Positions 16,717 through 25,074 of a DNA stretch of 41,373 bases are shown in pieces (position 1 is the first letter of the stretch; the number at the start of each line of letters is the position of its first letter). The position numbers and the translations under genes were made by a program. The DNA lies in NCBI GenBank assembly GCA_027031765.1, contig JALVPN010000144.1, positions 1 through 41,373 of the forward strand, given 5' to 3'. Below the pieces are notes generated by a model. The model saw only the letters and a program-made list of their open reading frames with translations, searched no databases and was not told the origin of the DNA. The DNA is from Promethearchaeota archaeon. Lineage in GTDB: Archaea > Asgardarchaeota > Thorarchaeia > Thorarchaeales > Thorarchaeaceae.

Positions 16717-17487
16717 ATGGATAGATATGATGAGGTCTTCGGGCGCCACCGCTACCACGAGTGGAGCAATGATGAAGTCGTCGTCACAGTGCCGTTCAGT
16801 GTCGCAGGCGTCAGCACGGTAATAGCAATCACTGAGCGGCGTGGCCACAGGACGGTGCTGCTGGATGCAGGCGACGGCGTTTCGAGGGATCTGCTGGCTG
16901 TAGCTGGGCCAACGGTCACATCAGCACTCCAGCTCGTTGCAGTCACTCACGGCCACTATGACCACATGGGCGGGCTCTACAGTCTACTTGGACTGCTCAG
17001 ACTGCGGCACCGGACAGACCCGCTAGACATCGTTGTCCCGGTGGGGTGTGTCGAGGCCCGTGAGATGGTTGCCGCGTTCAGGAGAGTCTATACAACAACG
17101 ATCCACTTCACAGTCAGAGTACAGGAGATGCCGTGTGGGTCTGAGGTCACAGCCGGCCCGTTCCGCCTTCAGGCCTTCTGCGTGGAACACAGGGGGTTGG
17201 GATCGACCGACAGTGACACCCCTTGGATGCCCGCGCTCGGGTACCGGGTCTGCGTCGGGAGTACCACAATCGCTTATACTGGAGATGCACGCATGACTCC
17301 CGGGCTGGAGAGAGCGGTGCGGGGTACTGACTTGGCCATTATCGAGGCCACACTAGAAACGCATGAGGAGGAGGAAACTGCAGCTCACCTCACAGAAGGC
17401 GAGGCCCGTGACCTCGCCGCCTCAGCAAAGGATGCAATACTCATTCACCGGCCGCCACAGTTTGTCAGGAGGACCAGCACACACTGA
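16717..17487 (+). CDS. MBL-fold metallo-hydrolase
   Basis: This 256-residue soluble metallo-beta-lactamase-fold protein has the metal motif HGHYDH at residues 78-83, preceded by LVAVT. A downstream His lies in CVEHRGLG, TGDARMT supplies the bridging Asp, and ILIHRPP near the C-terminus gives the last His. The pattern is close to the RNase Z or phosphodiesterase-like branch rather than lactamases. The exact substrate cannot be read. The C-terminus is short, with a QFVRRTSTH tail. ATG 16717 lies 67 bases after the zinc-ribbon membrane protein in the same direction. The end faces the convergent alaS, separated by about 130 bases in which I see no gene. Confidence 0.87.
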   Translation: MDRYDEVFGRHRYHEWSNDEVVVTVPFSVAGVSTVIAITERRGHRTVLLDAGDGVSRDLLAVAGPTVTSALQLVAVTHGHYDHMGGLYSLLGLLRLRHRTDPLDIVVPVGCVEAREMVAAFRRVYTTTIHFTVRVQEMPCGSEVTAGPFRLQAFCVEHRGLGSTDSDTPWMPALGYRVCVGSTTIAYTGDARMTPGLERAVRGTDLAIIEATLETHEEEETAAHLTEGEARDLAASAKDAILIHRPPQFVRRTSTH

Positions 17488-17616
17488 CTATGCACGCGCC
17501 ATGCAATGATGCACGAGACCCCGCACCGTATTCTGGCATGGCCCGCCCCGAGGACACGACGGTGACAGCGGCAATGCAGCAGTCAGAGTGCGGCCCACAT
17601 GAGCAGATGGATGGCA

Positions 17617-19389
17617 CTACTCCAGCACGGCCTTTATCCGGACAAGACCGGCACCTATCTTCTTCTGCTTGACTATACGGAACTTTCCAAGGACGCCTGT
17701 GCGCTCGACGTGGGGCCCACCACAGAGCTCCATGCTGAAGTCGCCCACCCGGTAGACAGACACCTCGTCACCATAACGCTCTTTGAAGAAGGCGAGAGCC
17801 CCTGCAGCAATGGCCTCATCATAGGGCATGAACAGGTGCTCCACTTCGAGGTCCTGCTCGATTACCTCGTTGACGAGACGCTCTACCTCCTGGATCTCCT
17901 CGGGAGTCAGTTTGCGTGGAAATGTGAAGTCGAAACGCAGGCGTTCCCGCGTAATGTTGCTGCCCATCTGGCGGACGCCTTCGCCTAGTACCTTTCGGAG
18001 TGCAGCCTGGAGGAGGTGGGTGGCTGTATGTAGCCTTGTAATCTCTTCGCTGTGGTCAGCAAGGCCACCCTTGAACTTGCCCTGTGTCGCAGTCCGGGAA
18101 ATCTCCCGGTGGTGTTCAAACTGCCGCTGGAACTCTTCCATGTCGACAACAATCCCGCGCTCCTCTGCAATCTCCCGTGTCATCTCAGGGGGAAGACCGA
18201 AGCTTGTGAAGAGCAGGAACGCATCAGCGCCAGTGATGGTCCCAGTCTCGTTGAGGATCTTGTCCAGACGGCGGAGTGCCTTGTCCAGTGTGCGCCGGAA
18301 CTTCTTCTCCTCTTCGACCAAGTTCTTCATCACGGAGTCACGGTTGCGCCCGACCTCCTCATAGACATCCTTGTAGATGTCAATCACAATCTCAGCCAAG
18401 CCGGGCAGAAAGCCGGGCTGGATTCCCAGACGGTCGGCACTCAGGATTGATTTTCGCAACAGCCGGCGGACAATGTAGCCCTGCTCGACATTGGAGGGGG
18501 CAATGCGGCTGTCATCAGCCATTATCATGACCGCGGACTTTACGTGGTCAGCAATGATGCGGATGTTCGTGATGTCCTCATCGTCAAAGTCCGTCTTTGG
18601 AGAAACAGACTTGATGTGTTCTATGAGTGGGCGGAATACCTCCGTTTCGAAGACCGTGGGGGCACCCTGGAGCATTGCAGCTGTGCGTTCCACACCCATC
18701 CCGGTGTCGATGTTCTTGCGTTCCAGCCGCTCGTAGGTGCCGTCATCCTTCTTGTAGTACTCCATGAACACATCGTTCCACACCTCGAACCAGTGCCCAC
18801 ATGAGCAGCCCGGTTGACAGTCAGGGCCACACTTTGGGATGTTGTCCTGTTCTATGAACATCTCAGTGTCAGGACCACACGGGCCGGTCTTCCCAGCGGG
18901 CCCCCACCAGTTGTCCTTCTTTCCAAGGTAGAAGATGCGTTCTTCCGGGATGCCAAGCTCACGCCAGATCCTAGCCGACTCCTCGTCCCGGGGCGCGTCA
19001 TCATCGCCAGCAAAGACGGTCACAGCAAGTTTTGCAGGGTCGAAGCCGAGCCACTCCTCCGAGGTGAGGAACTCGTGGCTCCAGGTGATGGCCTCTTTCT
19101 TCCAGTAGTCGCCAAGGCTCCAGTTGCCAAGCATCTCGAAGAATGTGAGGTGCGACGCGTCACCCACCTCGTCGATATCTGTCGTGCGGATACACTTTTG
19201 GCAGCTGGCCAGACGCGTCCCCTGGGGATGCGGCTGCCCCAGCAGATATGGTACAAGTGGGTGCATGCCGGCTGTCGTGAAGAGTACTGTGGGGTCGTTC
19301 TCGGGGATTAGGGAGGCCGAAGGAATGATGGCATGTCCCTTCTGTTTGAAGAACTCAAGGTACTTCTTCCGGAGCTCAGCCACACGCAT
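17617..19389 (-). CDS. alaS: Alanyl-tRNA synthetase, short bacterial-type lacking the C-terminal domain
   Basis: It charges tRNA-Ala. Class II catalytic landmarks are present: TTAGMHPLVPYL, RTTDIDEVGDASHLTFFEMLGNW, WFEVWNDVFMEY and DTGMGVERTAA. The editing domain carries HTATH at about 451-455 and CGGPH near 555-559. It stops at 590 residues, just after the editing domain, with no oligomerisation or C-Ala domain, where typical enzymes have about 870-900. The N-terminal zinc-type extension of archaeal AlaRS is absent. Instead there is a short Cys-rich insert, CGPDCQPGCSCG, before the FEVWND motif. This compact form resembles AlaRS of candidate-phyla (CPR) bacteria, so transfer from bacteria is likely (inference). 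A TATA-like TTAAA at 19451-19456 on the minus strand gives a short leader. Confidence 0.93.
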   Translation of the reverse strand: MRVAELRKKYLEFFKQKGHAIIPSASLIPENDPTVLFTTAGMHPLVPYLLGQPHPQGTRLASCQKCIRTTDIDEVGDASHLTFFEMLGNWSLGDYWKKEAITWSHEFLTSEEWLGFDPAKLAVTVFAGDDDAPRDEESARIWRELGIPEERIFYLGKKDNWWGPAGKTGPCGPDTEMFIEQDNIPKCGPDCQPGCSCGHWFEVWNDVFMEYYKKDDGTYERLERKNIDTGMGVERTAAMLQGAPTVFETEVFRPLIEHIKSVSPKTDFDDEDITNIRIIADHVKSAVMIMADDSRIAPSNVEQGYIVRRLLRKSILSADRLGIQPGFLPGLAEIVIDIYKDVYEEVGRNRDSVMKNLVEEEKKFRRTLDKALRRLDKILNETGTITGADAFLLFTSFGLPPEMTREIAEERGIVVDMEEFQRQFEHHREISRTATQGKFKGGLADHSEEITRLHTATHLLQAALRKVLGEGVRQMGSNITRERLRFDFTFPRKLTPEEIQEVERLVNEVIEQDLEVEHLFMPYDEAIAAGALAFFKERYGDEVSVYRVGDFSMELCGGPHVERTGVLGKFRIVKQKKIGAGLVRIKAVLE

Positions 19390-19468
19390 GGACTGTCACC
19401 AACCAGATCCACCAAGTATGCCGGACCAGTGACGCAATCTGCTCAGGCATTTTAACGGTTTTGATATC

Positions 19469-19972
19469 TCAAATGAGGATGAGACCGGAGGGAGTCATCC
19501 GGTAACGTCGCAGGCGCGAGGCAATCCAAGGGTAGGAGTCCAGCCAGTCGAGGAACCGGTCATTTGAAACGATGTCTGCATTGTGCTGCTGGGCCAGCTG
19601 GATGACAAAGAAGTCGTCATCACGACCTGCTGGTGCTTCTATCACCGTAGTGAGGCGGCTCAGCTCTCCAAGGTATGATGGGTCGGGGACATTGTGTTTC
19701 AGTGCAGCGGAAACCACAACAATTGGACGGAGGTGGGCGGATATCAGGCTCTTCAGTGCCAGCACGAGGTTCTTGGCATGTGGGCGCCCATCAGGGGACA
19801 GGTAATATGCAACATTGTTACCATCGACCACGACGGTCCTGCGCACTGTACGCGGCTGGTCGATGACCCGTTGTTTCGTACGGCACCGCTGGACATGTGC
19901 ATCTAACCGCGCACGGTCAAACAGACGATTACAGAACGGGCATCTCGCACGTCTTGGCATCCCGGTCAACAC
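19469..19972 (-). CDS. Zinc-finger NYN/Zc3h12a-like ribonuclease
   Basis: The 167-residue product has an N-terminal zinc finger, CPFCNRLFDRARLDAHVQRC (C-x2-C...H-x3-C), then a NYN/PIN-like nuclease domain. VVVDGNNVAY gives the first catalytic Asp, a helix-strand pair ends in PIVVVSA, GRDDDFFVIQLAQQHNADIVSNDRF supplies the remaining acidic site, and an RYRMTP tail closes it. This order matches the Zc3h12a-type RNase family, which cleaves structured RNA. The GTG at 19972 gives the longest frame. ATG 19960 starts closer to the finger. It lies 80 bases upstream of alaS in the same direction. Substrate RNA is unknown. Confidence 0.83.
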   Translation of the reverse strand: MLTGMPRRARCPFCNRLFDRARLDAHVQRCRTKQRVIDQPRTVRRTVVVDGNNVAYYLSPDGRPHAKNLVLALKSLISAHLRPIVVVSAALKHNVPDPSYLGELSRLTTVIEAPAGRDDDFFVIQLAQQHNADIVSNDRFLDWLDSYPWIASRLRRYRMTPSGLILI

Positions 19973-20378
19973 CAGCCAGTCTATCCCACACTCGTCCGAT
20001 ACACAGGGTCATGGATTGTCCTGACATGCTCCGTCCACAGGACTGCGCACAACAGACCCAAATTACTAATAGTCCTTTCGCACATATTATAGCTGGCGTC
20101 CGGTTTCCCACGTGTCCGTCCTCCCGGCGGCAACTGGTGGAATCGGGCGCCACTGCTGCCGCCTAGAGCATGTTGTTCGGAGCGGGGAAGCACAGGCATA
20201 ATGCCTTGCCAGAACGCATGACATGCCGACACAAGAGTGACTGGTCAGATGGGGGATTACAACCAACACCGGCTGTCAGTTTCTAGGGACAGCTGGCCAG
20301 TCCCATCAAAGACATCGCAACGTGGAGGTAACGAAACTCTTTAGACGGGGAGGACGCGCACCGCATCGGCACCGAGGA
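19973..20378. other. Gap with orphan TATA box and hairpin
   Basis: I see no protein gene before the small Cys-motif protein. The stretch holds a TATA-like box CATATTATAG (20083-20092) and a hairpin 20126-20163 (stem GGCGGCA with TGCCGCC, then GTGG with CCAC and a nine-base loop). On the minus strand the AT-rich part (about 20056-20092) could instead serve the NYN nuclease gene. Confidence 0.4.
20126..20163 (+). repeat. Hairpin downstream of an orphan TATA box
   Basis: GGCGGCA (20126-20132) pairs with TGCCGCC (20157-20163). After an internal loop GTGG pairs with CCAC around AATCGGGCG. It begins about 13 bases after the transcription start predicted from CATATTATAG (20083-20092). It may be the 5' end of a small RNA or of a long leader to the gene at 20379. 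No known RNA family is recognised. Confidence 0.4.
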
Positions 20379-20687
20379 ATGAGACCCGTGCAGTACTGTG
20401 TGATGGTCAAGGGCCCATGCAGGGGACGGATGTGTGACTTCTGGGCCAGGGTCAGGATCCGCAAGACTCCTGTTGACGAGCTGGTCAAGGGACTGCTGTC
20501 AACAGTCGGTCAGACTGATGAGGTTGCAGGTGCCAGTCTCGAGGATGCAGTGACAAGGTACTGGCAGTCCCTGGGATTGAAGGACATGGTACGACTGCAA
20601 GAGGAGGACCCGGGACTGGGTGCAAAGATCAGTGAAGTGGAGCAGAGGGTTCGACAGGTGCTTAGTATGCAAGGGGCGAGTCCCTAG
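20379..20687 (+). CDS. Small conserved-looking protein with Cys motif, function unknown
   Basis: I do not recognise the family. The product from ATG 20379 (102 residues) opens with a Cys-rich basic strand, CVMVKGPCRGRMCDFWARV, with three Cys in C-x7-C-x4-C spacing, which could hold a metal. The remainder is helical with ELVKGLLSTVG and an acidic-rich middle. A GTG at 20322 would extend it by 19 basic residues that look unlike a folded domain. Neither start has a convincing ribosome site. The stop codon shares the bases CTAG with the stop of the convergent flavoprotein gene. Confidence 0.6.
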   Translation: MRPVQYCVMVKGPCRGRMCDFWARVRIRKTPVDELVKGLLSTVGQTDEVAGASLEDAVTRYWQSLGLKDMVRLQEEDPGLGAKISEVEQRVRQVLSMQGASP

Positions 20688-22324
20688 CCTGGCATAGGCA
20701 CCATGTTCTCACGGTTCAGGAGCCACTTGGGGTCGAGGGCCTGCTTGACGGCCTGGATTTCCCGGATGCCCTCTTCACCATACATCAGCTGGAGGAACGG
20801 TCTCTTCAGTTTTCCAATCCCGTGCTCAGCGGCCACGGTACCCCCAAGTTGGACTGCCTTCTCAGCGAACACACGGTACAGCTCCATGCCCCTATGCACC
20901 TCGTCGGGGTCACGCGGGAGGATATTGACATGTAGGTGATTGTTCCCGATGTGCCCCCACACGACATGTTCTAGGCCCTCACGTTCCAGTGTTTCACGGT
21001 AGAAGTGGAGGTACTCCCATAGCGCTTCGTCAGGGACTGCCATGTCTGTCCCAATCTTGTGGACTTCGTGGTAGGTGCTCTTGCGTTTGGCGATTGTTGC
21101 ATTCACGGTCTCAGGGACGAGGTGACGGACTGCCCGCTGTAGCTCCTCGTCCTGGCTGTCCATTGCAGCCCAACTCATGTCGGAGGAACTATTGTGCGCG
21201 ACCAGGCACTCCTCCAGTGCCACGAGATAACTCTCCATGTCCTCTTCACTATAGGGGAACTCAAAGTACACAATGGCACGGGTCGTGTCACGGAGGACGG
21301 GGACTCTGATGCCTGCTGAAGGTGCGGTCTCCCGGATGAGATGCACGGCGTTGGGGCCAAGGTACTCTATTAGCTCTGGTCTGAGCGGGGTTGCGCCGCC
21401 ACGCAGGTCCTCGACAAAGCCGACCGCGTCCTCCTCGGATGGAAAGAAGGCCATTATGCTCATGGTGTTCTCGGGGACGGGTGCAACCCGTAGCTCCACA
21501 AGCGAGAACACACCCAAGATACCCTCGCAGCCCACGAACAGGTCAATAAGGTCCATGTCTGGCCGTGCAAACAGGCCCGCCGCGTTCTTGGTCTGTGGCA
21601 TCTGATATGTTGGGACACTGACCATCACCGAGCTCCCGTCACTCAGGACAACTTCGAACTTGCCGTCGTTTGCAGTCACCTGACCCCTTCGTATGTCAAG
21701 GACATCGCCGTTCATCAGTACGACCCGGACGCGTGTCACCCACCGACGCACCGCCCCATACCTGAAGGTGCGGGCTCCAGATGCATTGCAGGCAACTATG
21801 CCGCCCAAGAGTGCACTCGACTCCGTTGGGTCTACGGGGAAGGTGAACCGACGTGGGTCAGACTGGAAGCGTGTCCATGCACCGTCATGGCCGGGCACCT
21901 TGTCGGCCCCTGCAAACTCGATCTGTTTTGTCTTCACAGCATGTACAAAGTCCTCAAGGGACACCCCCGGCTCGGCGCCGACCAGATATGTGTCGTTGGC
22001 CTCGTCATACTGGATATACCGGTAGCGGGTCATCCGCTCAAGGTTGAGTGCTATACCCTCGAGGGGCACTGCACCACCGGTCAGACCAGTGCGGGCCCCC
22101 TGCACAGTTACGGGGACGCCACGTCTGTTCGCATCAGCCAAGACTGCTGATATCTCCGCTTCGGAGGTCGGAAAGACGATGGCCTCCGGGTTCCCATCAA
22201 ATGAGTGGCTCTCATCATCGAGGTACAGGGCATAGGTGTCGTGTATTTCGGACAGGTCGTTGATGACCCGCACCTGTGACAGTTCAACGGGTTCGGGTCT
22301 TGTAGCGACAATACGGTTTGACAT
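20684..22324 (-). CDS. FAD-linked oxidase, GlcD/D-lactate dehydrogenase type
   Basis: This 546-residue flavoprotein oxidises a 2-hydroxy acid (glycolate, D-lactate or similar). The N-terminal PCMH-type FAD domain shows the strand IVFPTSEAEISAVL, the FAD-pyrophosphate loop ARTGLTGGAVP near residues 76-86, and the SALLGGIVACNASG segment. The FAD-oxidase C domain follows, with the HHVVWGHIGNNHLHVNIL metal-His motif and EHGIGKLKRPFL near the C-terminus. No separate GlcE or Fe-S subunit is nearby, so an electron acceptor is not evident. ATG 22324 lacks a strong ribosome site. The region 22400-22415 upstream has an AT-rich stretch (TTTAGGGTTAACC) shared with the divergent phosphoesterase. Confidence 0.9.
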   Translation of the reverse strand: MSNRIVATRPEPVELSQVRVINDLSEIHDTYALYLDDESHSFDGNPEAIVFPTSEAEISAVLADANRRGVPVTVQGARTGLTGGAVPLEGIALNLERMTRYRYIQYDEANDTYLVGAEPGVSLEDFVHAVKTKQIEFAGADKVPGHDGAWTRFQSDPRRFTFPVDPTESSALLGGIVACNASGARTFRYGAVRRWVTRVRVVLMNGDVLDIRRGQVTANDGKFEVVLSDGSSVMVSVPTYQMPQTKNAAGLFARPDMDLIDLFVGCEGILGVFSLVELRVAPVPENTMSIMAFFPSEEDAVGFVEDLRGGATPLRPELIEYLGPNAVHLIRETAPSAGIRVPVLRDTTRAIVYFEFPYSEEDMESYLVALEECLVAHNSSSDMSWAAMDSQDEELQRAVRHLVPETVNATIAKRKSTYHEVHKIGTDMAVPDEALWEYLHFYRETLEREGLEHVVWGHIGNNHLHVNILPRDPDEVHRGMELYRVFAEKAVQLGGTVAAEHGIGKLKRPFLQLMYGEEGIREIQAVKQALDPKWLLNRENMVPMPG

Positions 22325-22484
22325 GGGAGTTCACCATGAGTTGCCGGACAGCAGACACGCCGCTGGCCAGCCTTCAAGTCCAAACTCAGTACTACACCAC
22401 TAGAAAGATTTAGGGTTAACCATAGCGCCACTTTCAACGCTCAACACCATATTCGGTCACTGGCCAACGGGAGAAACTTGGACG

Positions 22485-23387
22485 TTGAGAGTCGTAGCAG
22501 TCTCGGACATACACGCAAGACCGAGTGGAGCAGATGCACCACTACTCGATGCCATCCACGATGTTGTCGAAGAGATGTCACCTGATGTGTTTGTGATTGC
22601 AGGTGACCTCAGTGAGCGCATCGACCACCTGCGAGAAAACCTAGCCCGCCTCCGGATCCGAGGAGTCCAAGGCCTGTACGTGGCTGGGAACCACGATGTC
22701 TGGTTTGAGGAGGACACTGGTCTCGGGTCACTTGAGAAGTACTCTAGGGCTATTGGACAGGCATGCAGTGCTGCGGGCTTCATCCATTTGCCAGACCAGT
22801 CTGTCATAGACGACAGTATCGCGTTCGTTGGCAGTATGGGGTGGTATGACTACTCGTTCAGGAGGGAGGACATGGAGATCCCGCTGGAACAGTACGAGAC
22901 AAAACAGTGTGGGAATGCGGTCTGGCTGGACTACTACAACATTGACTGGACCTTCACCGACAGGGAAATCACAGGACTGTTCAACGAGAAGCTGCGGTAT
23001 GACCTCTCGATGCTGCCTAGAAGTGTTGAGCAGGTGGTATACGTGTCGCACCACCTGCCCTTCCGCGAGCTCACAGTCTACATGGACAGACTGCCTTGGG
23101 ACTTCTTCTCAGCATACATGGGGGCATCAAGTACAGGAGAGATACTGCTGGCAGACGGGCGCGTGGTGCTGACCATTTCGGGGCACAGCCACATCCGGCG
23201 CACCATCAACATTGATGGGATTACTGCTGTTTCTGTCCCGCTCGGATATGGTAGGCCTCCTCCAAACGGGGTCATGGATCTAGCGAAGAACGCCGTGGCA
23301 GAGATAGTAATCGGCGGGGATGGTGTGTGCCTACCATGGTTCGTCCAAGGGGACATCTGTGAGGGCCTGCCATACAAGTTCACCTGA
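22485..23387 (+). CDS. Calcineurin-like metallophosphoesterase
   Basis: The 300-residue protein carries the full metallophosphoesterase set: SDIHARP (residues 7-13), AGDLSE, GNHDVWF, then SHHLPF and GHSHIRR. It is a soluble dimetal phosphoesterase. Substrate may be a nucleotide, a phosphodiester or a phosphoprotein. The start TTG 22485 begins the first strand (RVVAVSDIH), so little upstream can be missing. Upstream GGGAGAAAC (22469-22477) may be the ribosome site. It is divergent from the flavoprotein gene, separated by 160 bases. Confidence 0.88.
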   Translation: MRVVAVSDIHARPSGADAPLLDAIHDVVEEMSPDVFVIAGDLSERIDHLRENLARLRIRGVQGLYVAGNHDVWFEEDTGLGSLEKYSRAIGQACSAAGFIHLPDQSVIDDSIAFVGSMGWYDYSFRREDMEIPLEQYETKQCGNAVWLDYYNIDWTFTDREITGLFNEKLRYDLSMLPRSVEQVVYVSHHLPFRELTVYMDRLPWDFFSAYMGASSTGEILLADGRVVLTISGHSHIRRTINIDGITAVSVPLGYGRPPPNGVMDLAKNAVAEIVIGGDGVCLPWFVQGDICEGLPYKFT

Positions 23388-23702
23388 CTCGTGCAGGGAA
23401 TGCAGGGACAGCGGACTGACGCAGTTGACAGTGGAGGTGCTGTTGTGACCACCACCGGGGCACGACCAGAAGTGCAGCTGCGTGGCCGGAGGAGTACGAG
23501 AGCGGGCAGTCAATGGACTGGAAGACAAGTAACAATTGACGGTATGCAGGAACGCATGGCAGCGCTGCCCACAGACGCACTGGTGATGTGACAACACATG
23601 TTGGCAGATAATGAGGGAGGACTGGGATGGAGCTACTAGGCAGGCGAAGGGCCAGAATACGGCAGATTAATCAGACGGGATAGAGGCCAGTTCCAGTACG
23701 TA
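23388..23702. other. Gap with no supported gene
   Basis: Reading frames here lack domain features and ribosome sites. The only structure noted is a 12-bp palindrome GGCAGCGCTGCC at 23558-23569. A TATA-like GATTAATC at 23664-23671 lies about 30 bases before the transporter start. Confidence 0.4.
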
Positions 23703-25070
23703 TTGTCCCATAAGACACACCCGTGGGTGCGACATCAAATGGACTGGCTGGGCGGACTCGTACTGGCAATCTTTGTGATGACGTATGCAATCATCAGCAC
23801 AGAGAAGGTCAATCGGACGGCAATGTCGCTACTCGGGATGTCAGTCGTGGGTGTGGTACTCTGGGCCGCCTATACGTTGGGTCATCCGGACGGCCACCCG
23901 TTCCACGAACTGGTTTCTCATGTGGAGTGGAGCACAGTACTGTTCGTCACTGCAATGATGATAATTGTTGCAGTTGCCAGCGCCTCCGGGATGTTCCAGT
24001 ACATCGCCCTCAACCTGGCCAGGCCAAGCGGCGGGAATCACAGGAGTCTCTTCATAGTCTTCATCTGTTTCGTGTTCGGGATGTCGCTGTTCTTCGACAC
24101 AACATCGACCATGCTGATTATGGCACCGCTCACAATAGAGGTGTGCAAGGCACTCGATGTGGACTTCAGACCGTTCCTAGTATGCGAGTCTCTGACATGC
24201 AACTTTGCATCAATCCCCTCAATCGTTGGTGCGGTGCCAAACCTGGTCATTGCAGGCACGCTTGCAGAGAGCCCTGTGCAGACACCAATTGGAGTGTTCG
24301 CAGGGCAACTCTTCGTGGTGTTCCTCCCCCTCTCAATCATCCTGCTGGTCGTGACCCTGCCAATCATGCTCAAGTGGTATGAGAAGTCTTTCGGGACGAC
24401 GGAGGAACACATAGTGGATGCGGTCTTTGACATCGACCCGGCATACATGATCAAGTCACGTGGCGCATTCTATGCGTCTATCATTGCAATGGTAGCACTG
24501 ATCATGGGTTTTGGCATCGGACCGCTCTTTGGTTTCGAGCCCATAATGATTGCACTCATAGTAGCGGCGCTGATGCTCCTGCTGACCCACGAGAGAGTGA
24601 ACGAGTTCCTAGGGGCCGTGGGATGGGACACGGTCTTCTTCCTCGTGGGCCTGTTCGGACTAGTCGTGGCACTCGAGTTCACGCACCTGATTGAGGAACT
24701 CGGCGACGCGGTAGATGTGCTCATAGGGGACAACCAAGTCGCAGCTGTCATTTTCCTCACATGGATCCCTGCAATGCTCTCGGCTTTCCTCGACAACCTG
24801 CCGGTCTCTGCCGTGCTCGCGCCGATTGCGGCCGACTTCTCAACGGTCAGCCCGGTCATCCCGCTCGCACTCGTGTTTGCAGTGAACATTGGTGGATACC
24901 TGTTCACACCGCTCGGTTCACCCGCCAACATGGTGGCCATGGGGTTTGCTGAGAAGGAGGGACAGTACATCTCGTTCTCAGAGTTTGCCAAGATTGGCAC
25001 TGTGCTCGGGCTCATCCACCTTGCGATTGGGACGGGATGGCTCCTATTGATGCTGCTCATCTTCGGATGA
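23703..25070 (+). CDS. ArsB/NhaD-superfamily ion transporter
   Basis: This 455-residue integral membrane protein has 11-12 hydrophobic helices. The re-entrant loop pair typical of the ArsB/NhaD/CitM/P-protein superfamily is visible: SIPSIVGAVPNLVIAGT near residues 170-186 and NIGGYLFTPLGSPANMVAMG near 397-416, both with the N-x-G/P-x-N character. A DTTSTMLIMAPLT helix sits in the first half and DNLPVSAVLAPI in the second. The transported ion (Na+/H+, arsenite, or dicarboxylate) cannot be told from these motifs. The TTG start at 23703 is weak. ATG 23739 is the other option. A GATTAATC box (23664-23671) fits a near-leaderless transcript. It is followed four bases later by the convergent ahcY. 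Confidence 0.87.
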   Translation: MSHKTHPWVRHQMDWLGGLVLAIFVMTYAIISTEKVNRTAMSLLGMSVVGVVLWAAYTLGHPDGHPFHELVSHVEWSTVLFVTAMMIIVAVASASGMFQYIALNLARPSGGNHRSLFIVFICFVFGMSLFFDTTSTMLIMAPLTIEVCKALDVDFRPFLVCESLTCNFASIPSIVGAVPNLVIAGTLAESPVQTPIGVFAGQLFVVFLPLSIILLVVTLPIMLKWYEKSFGTTEEHIVDAVFDIDPAYMIKSRGAFYASIIAMVALIMGFGIGPLFGFEPIMIALIVAALMLLLTHERVNEFLGAVGWDTVFFLVGLFGLVVALEFTHLIEELGDAVDVLIGDNQVAAVIFLTWIPAMLSAFLDNLPVSAVLAPIAADFSTVSPVIPLALVFAVNIGGYLFTPLGSPANMVAMGFAEKEGQYISFSEFAKIGTVLGLIHLAIGTGWLLLMLLIFG

Positions 25071-25074
25071 CGTG

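Noticed and set aside
23391-23591. 66-codon open frame in the 23388-23702 gap
   Set aside because: Low-complexity translation, no ribosome site or domain.
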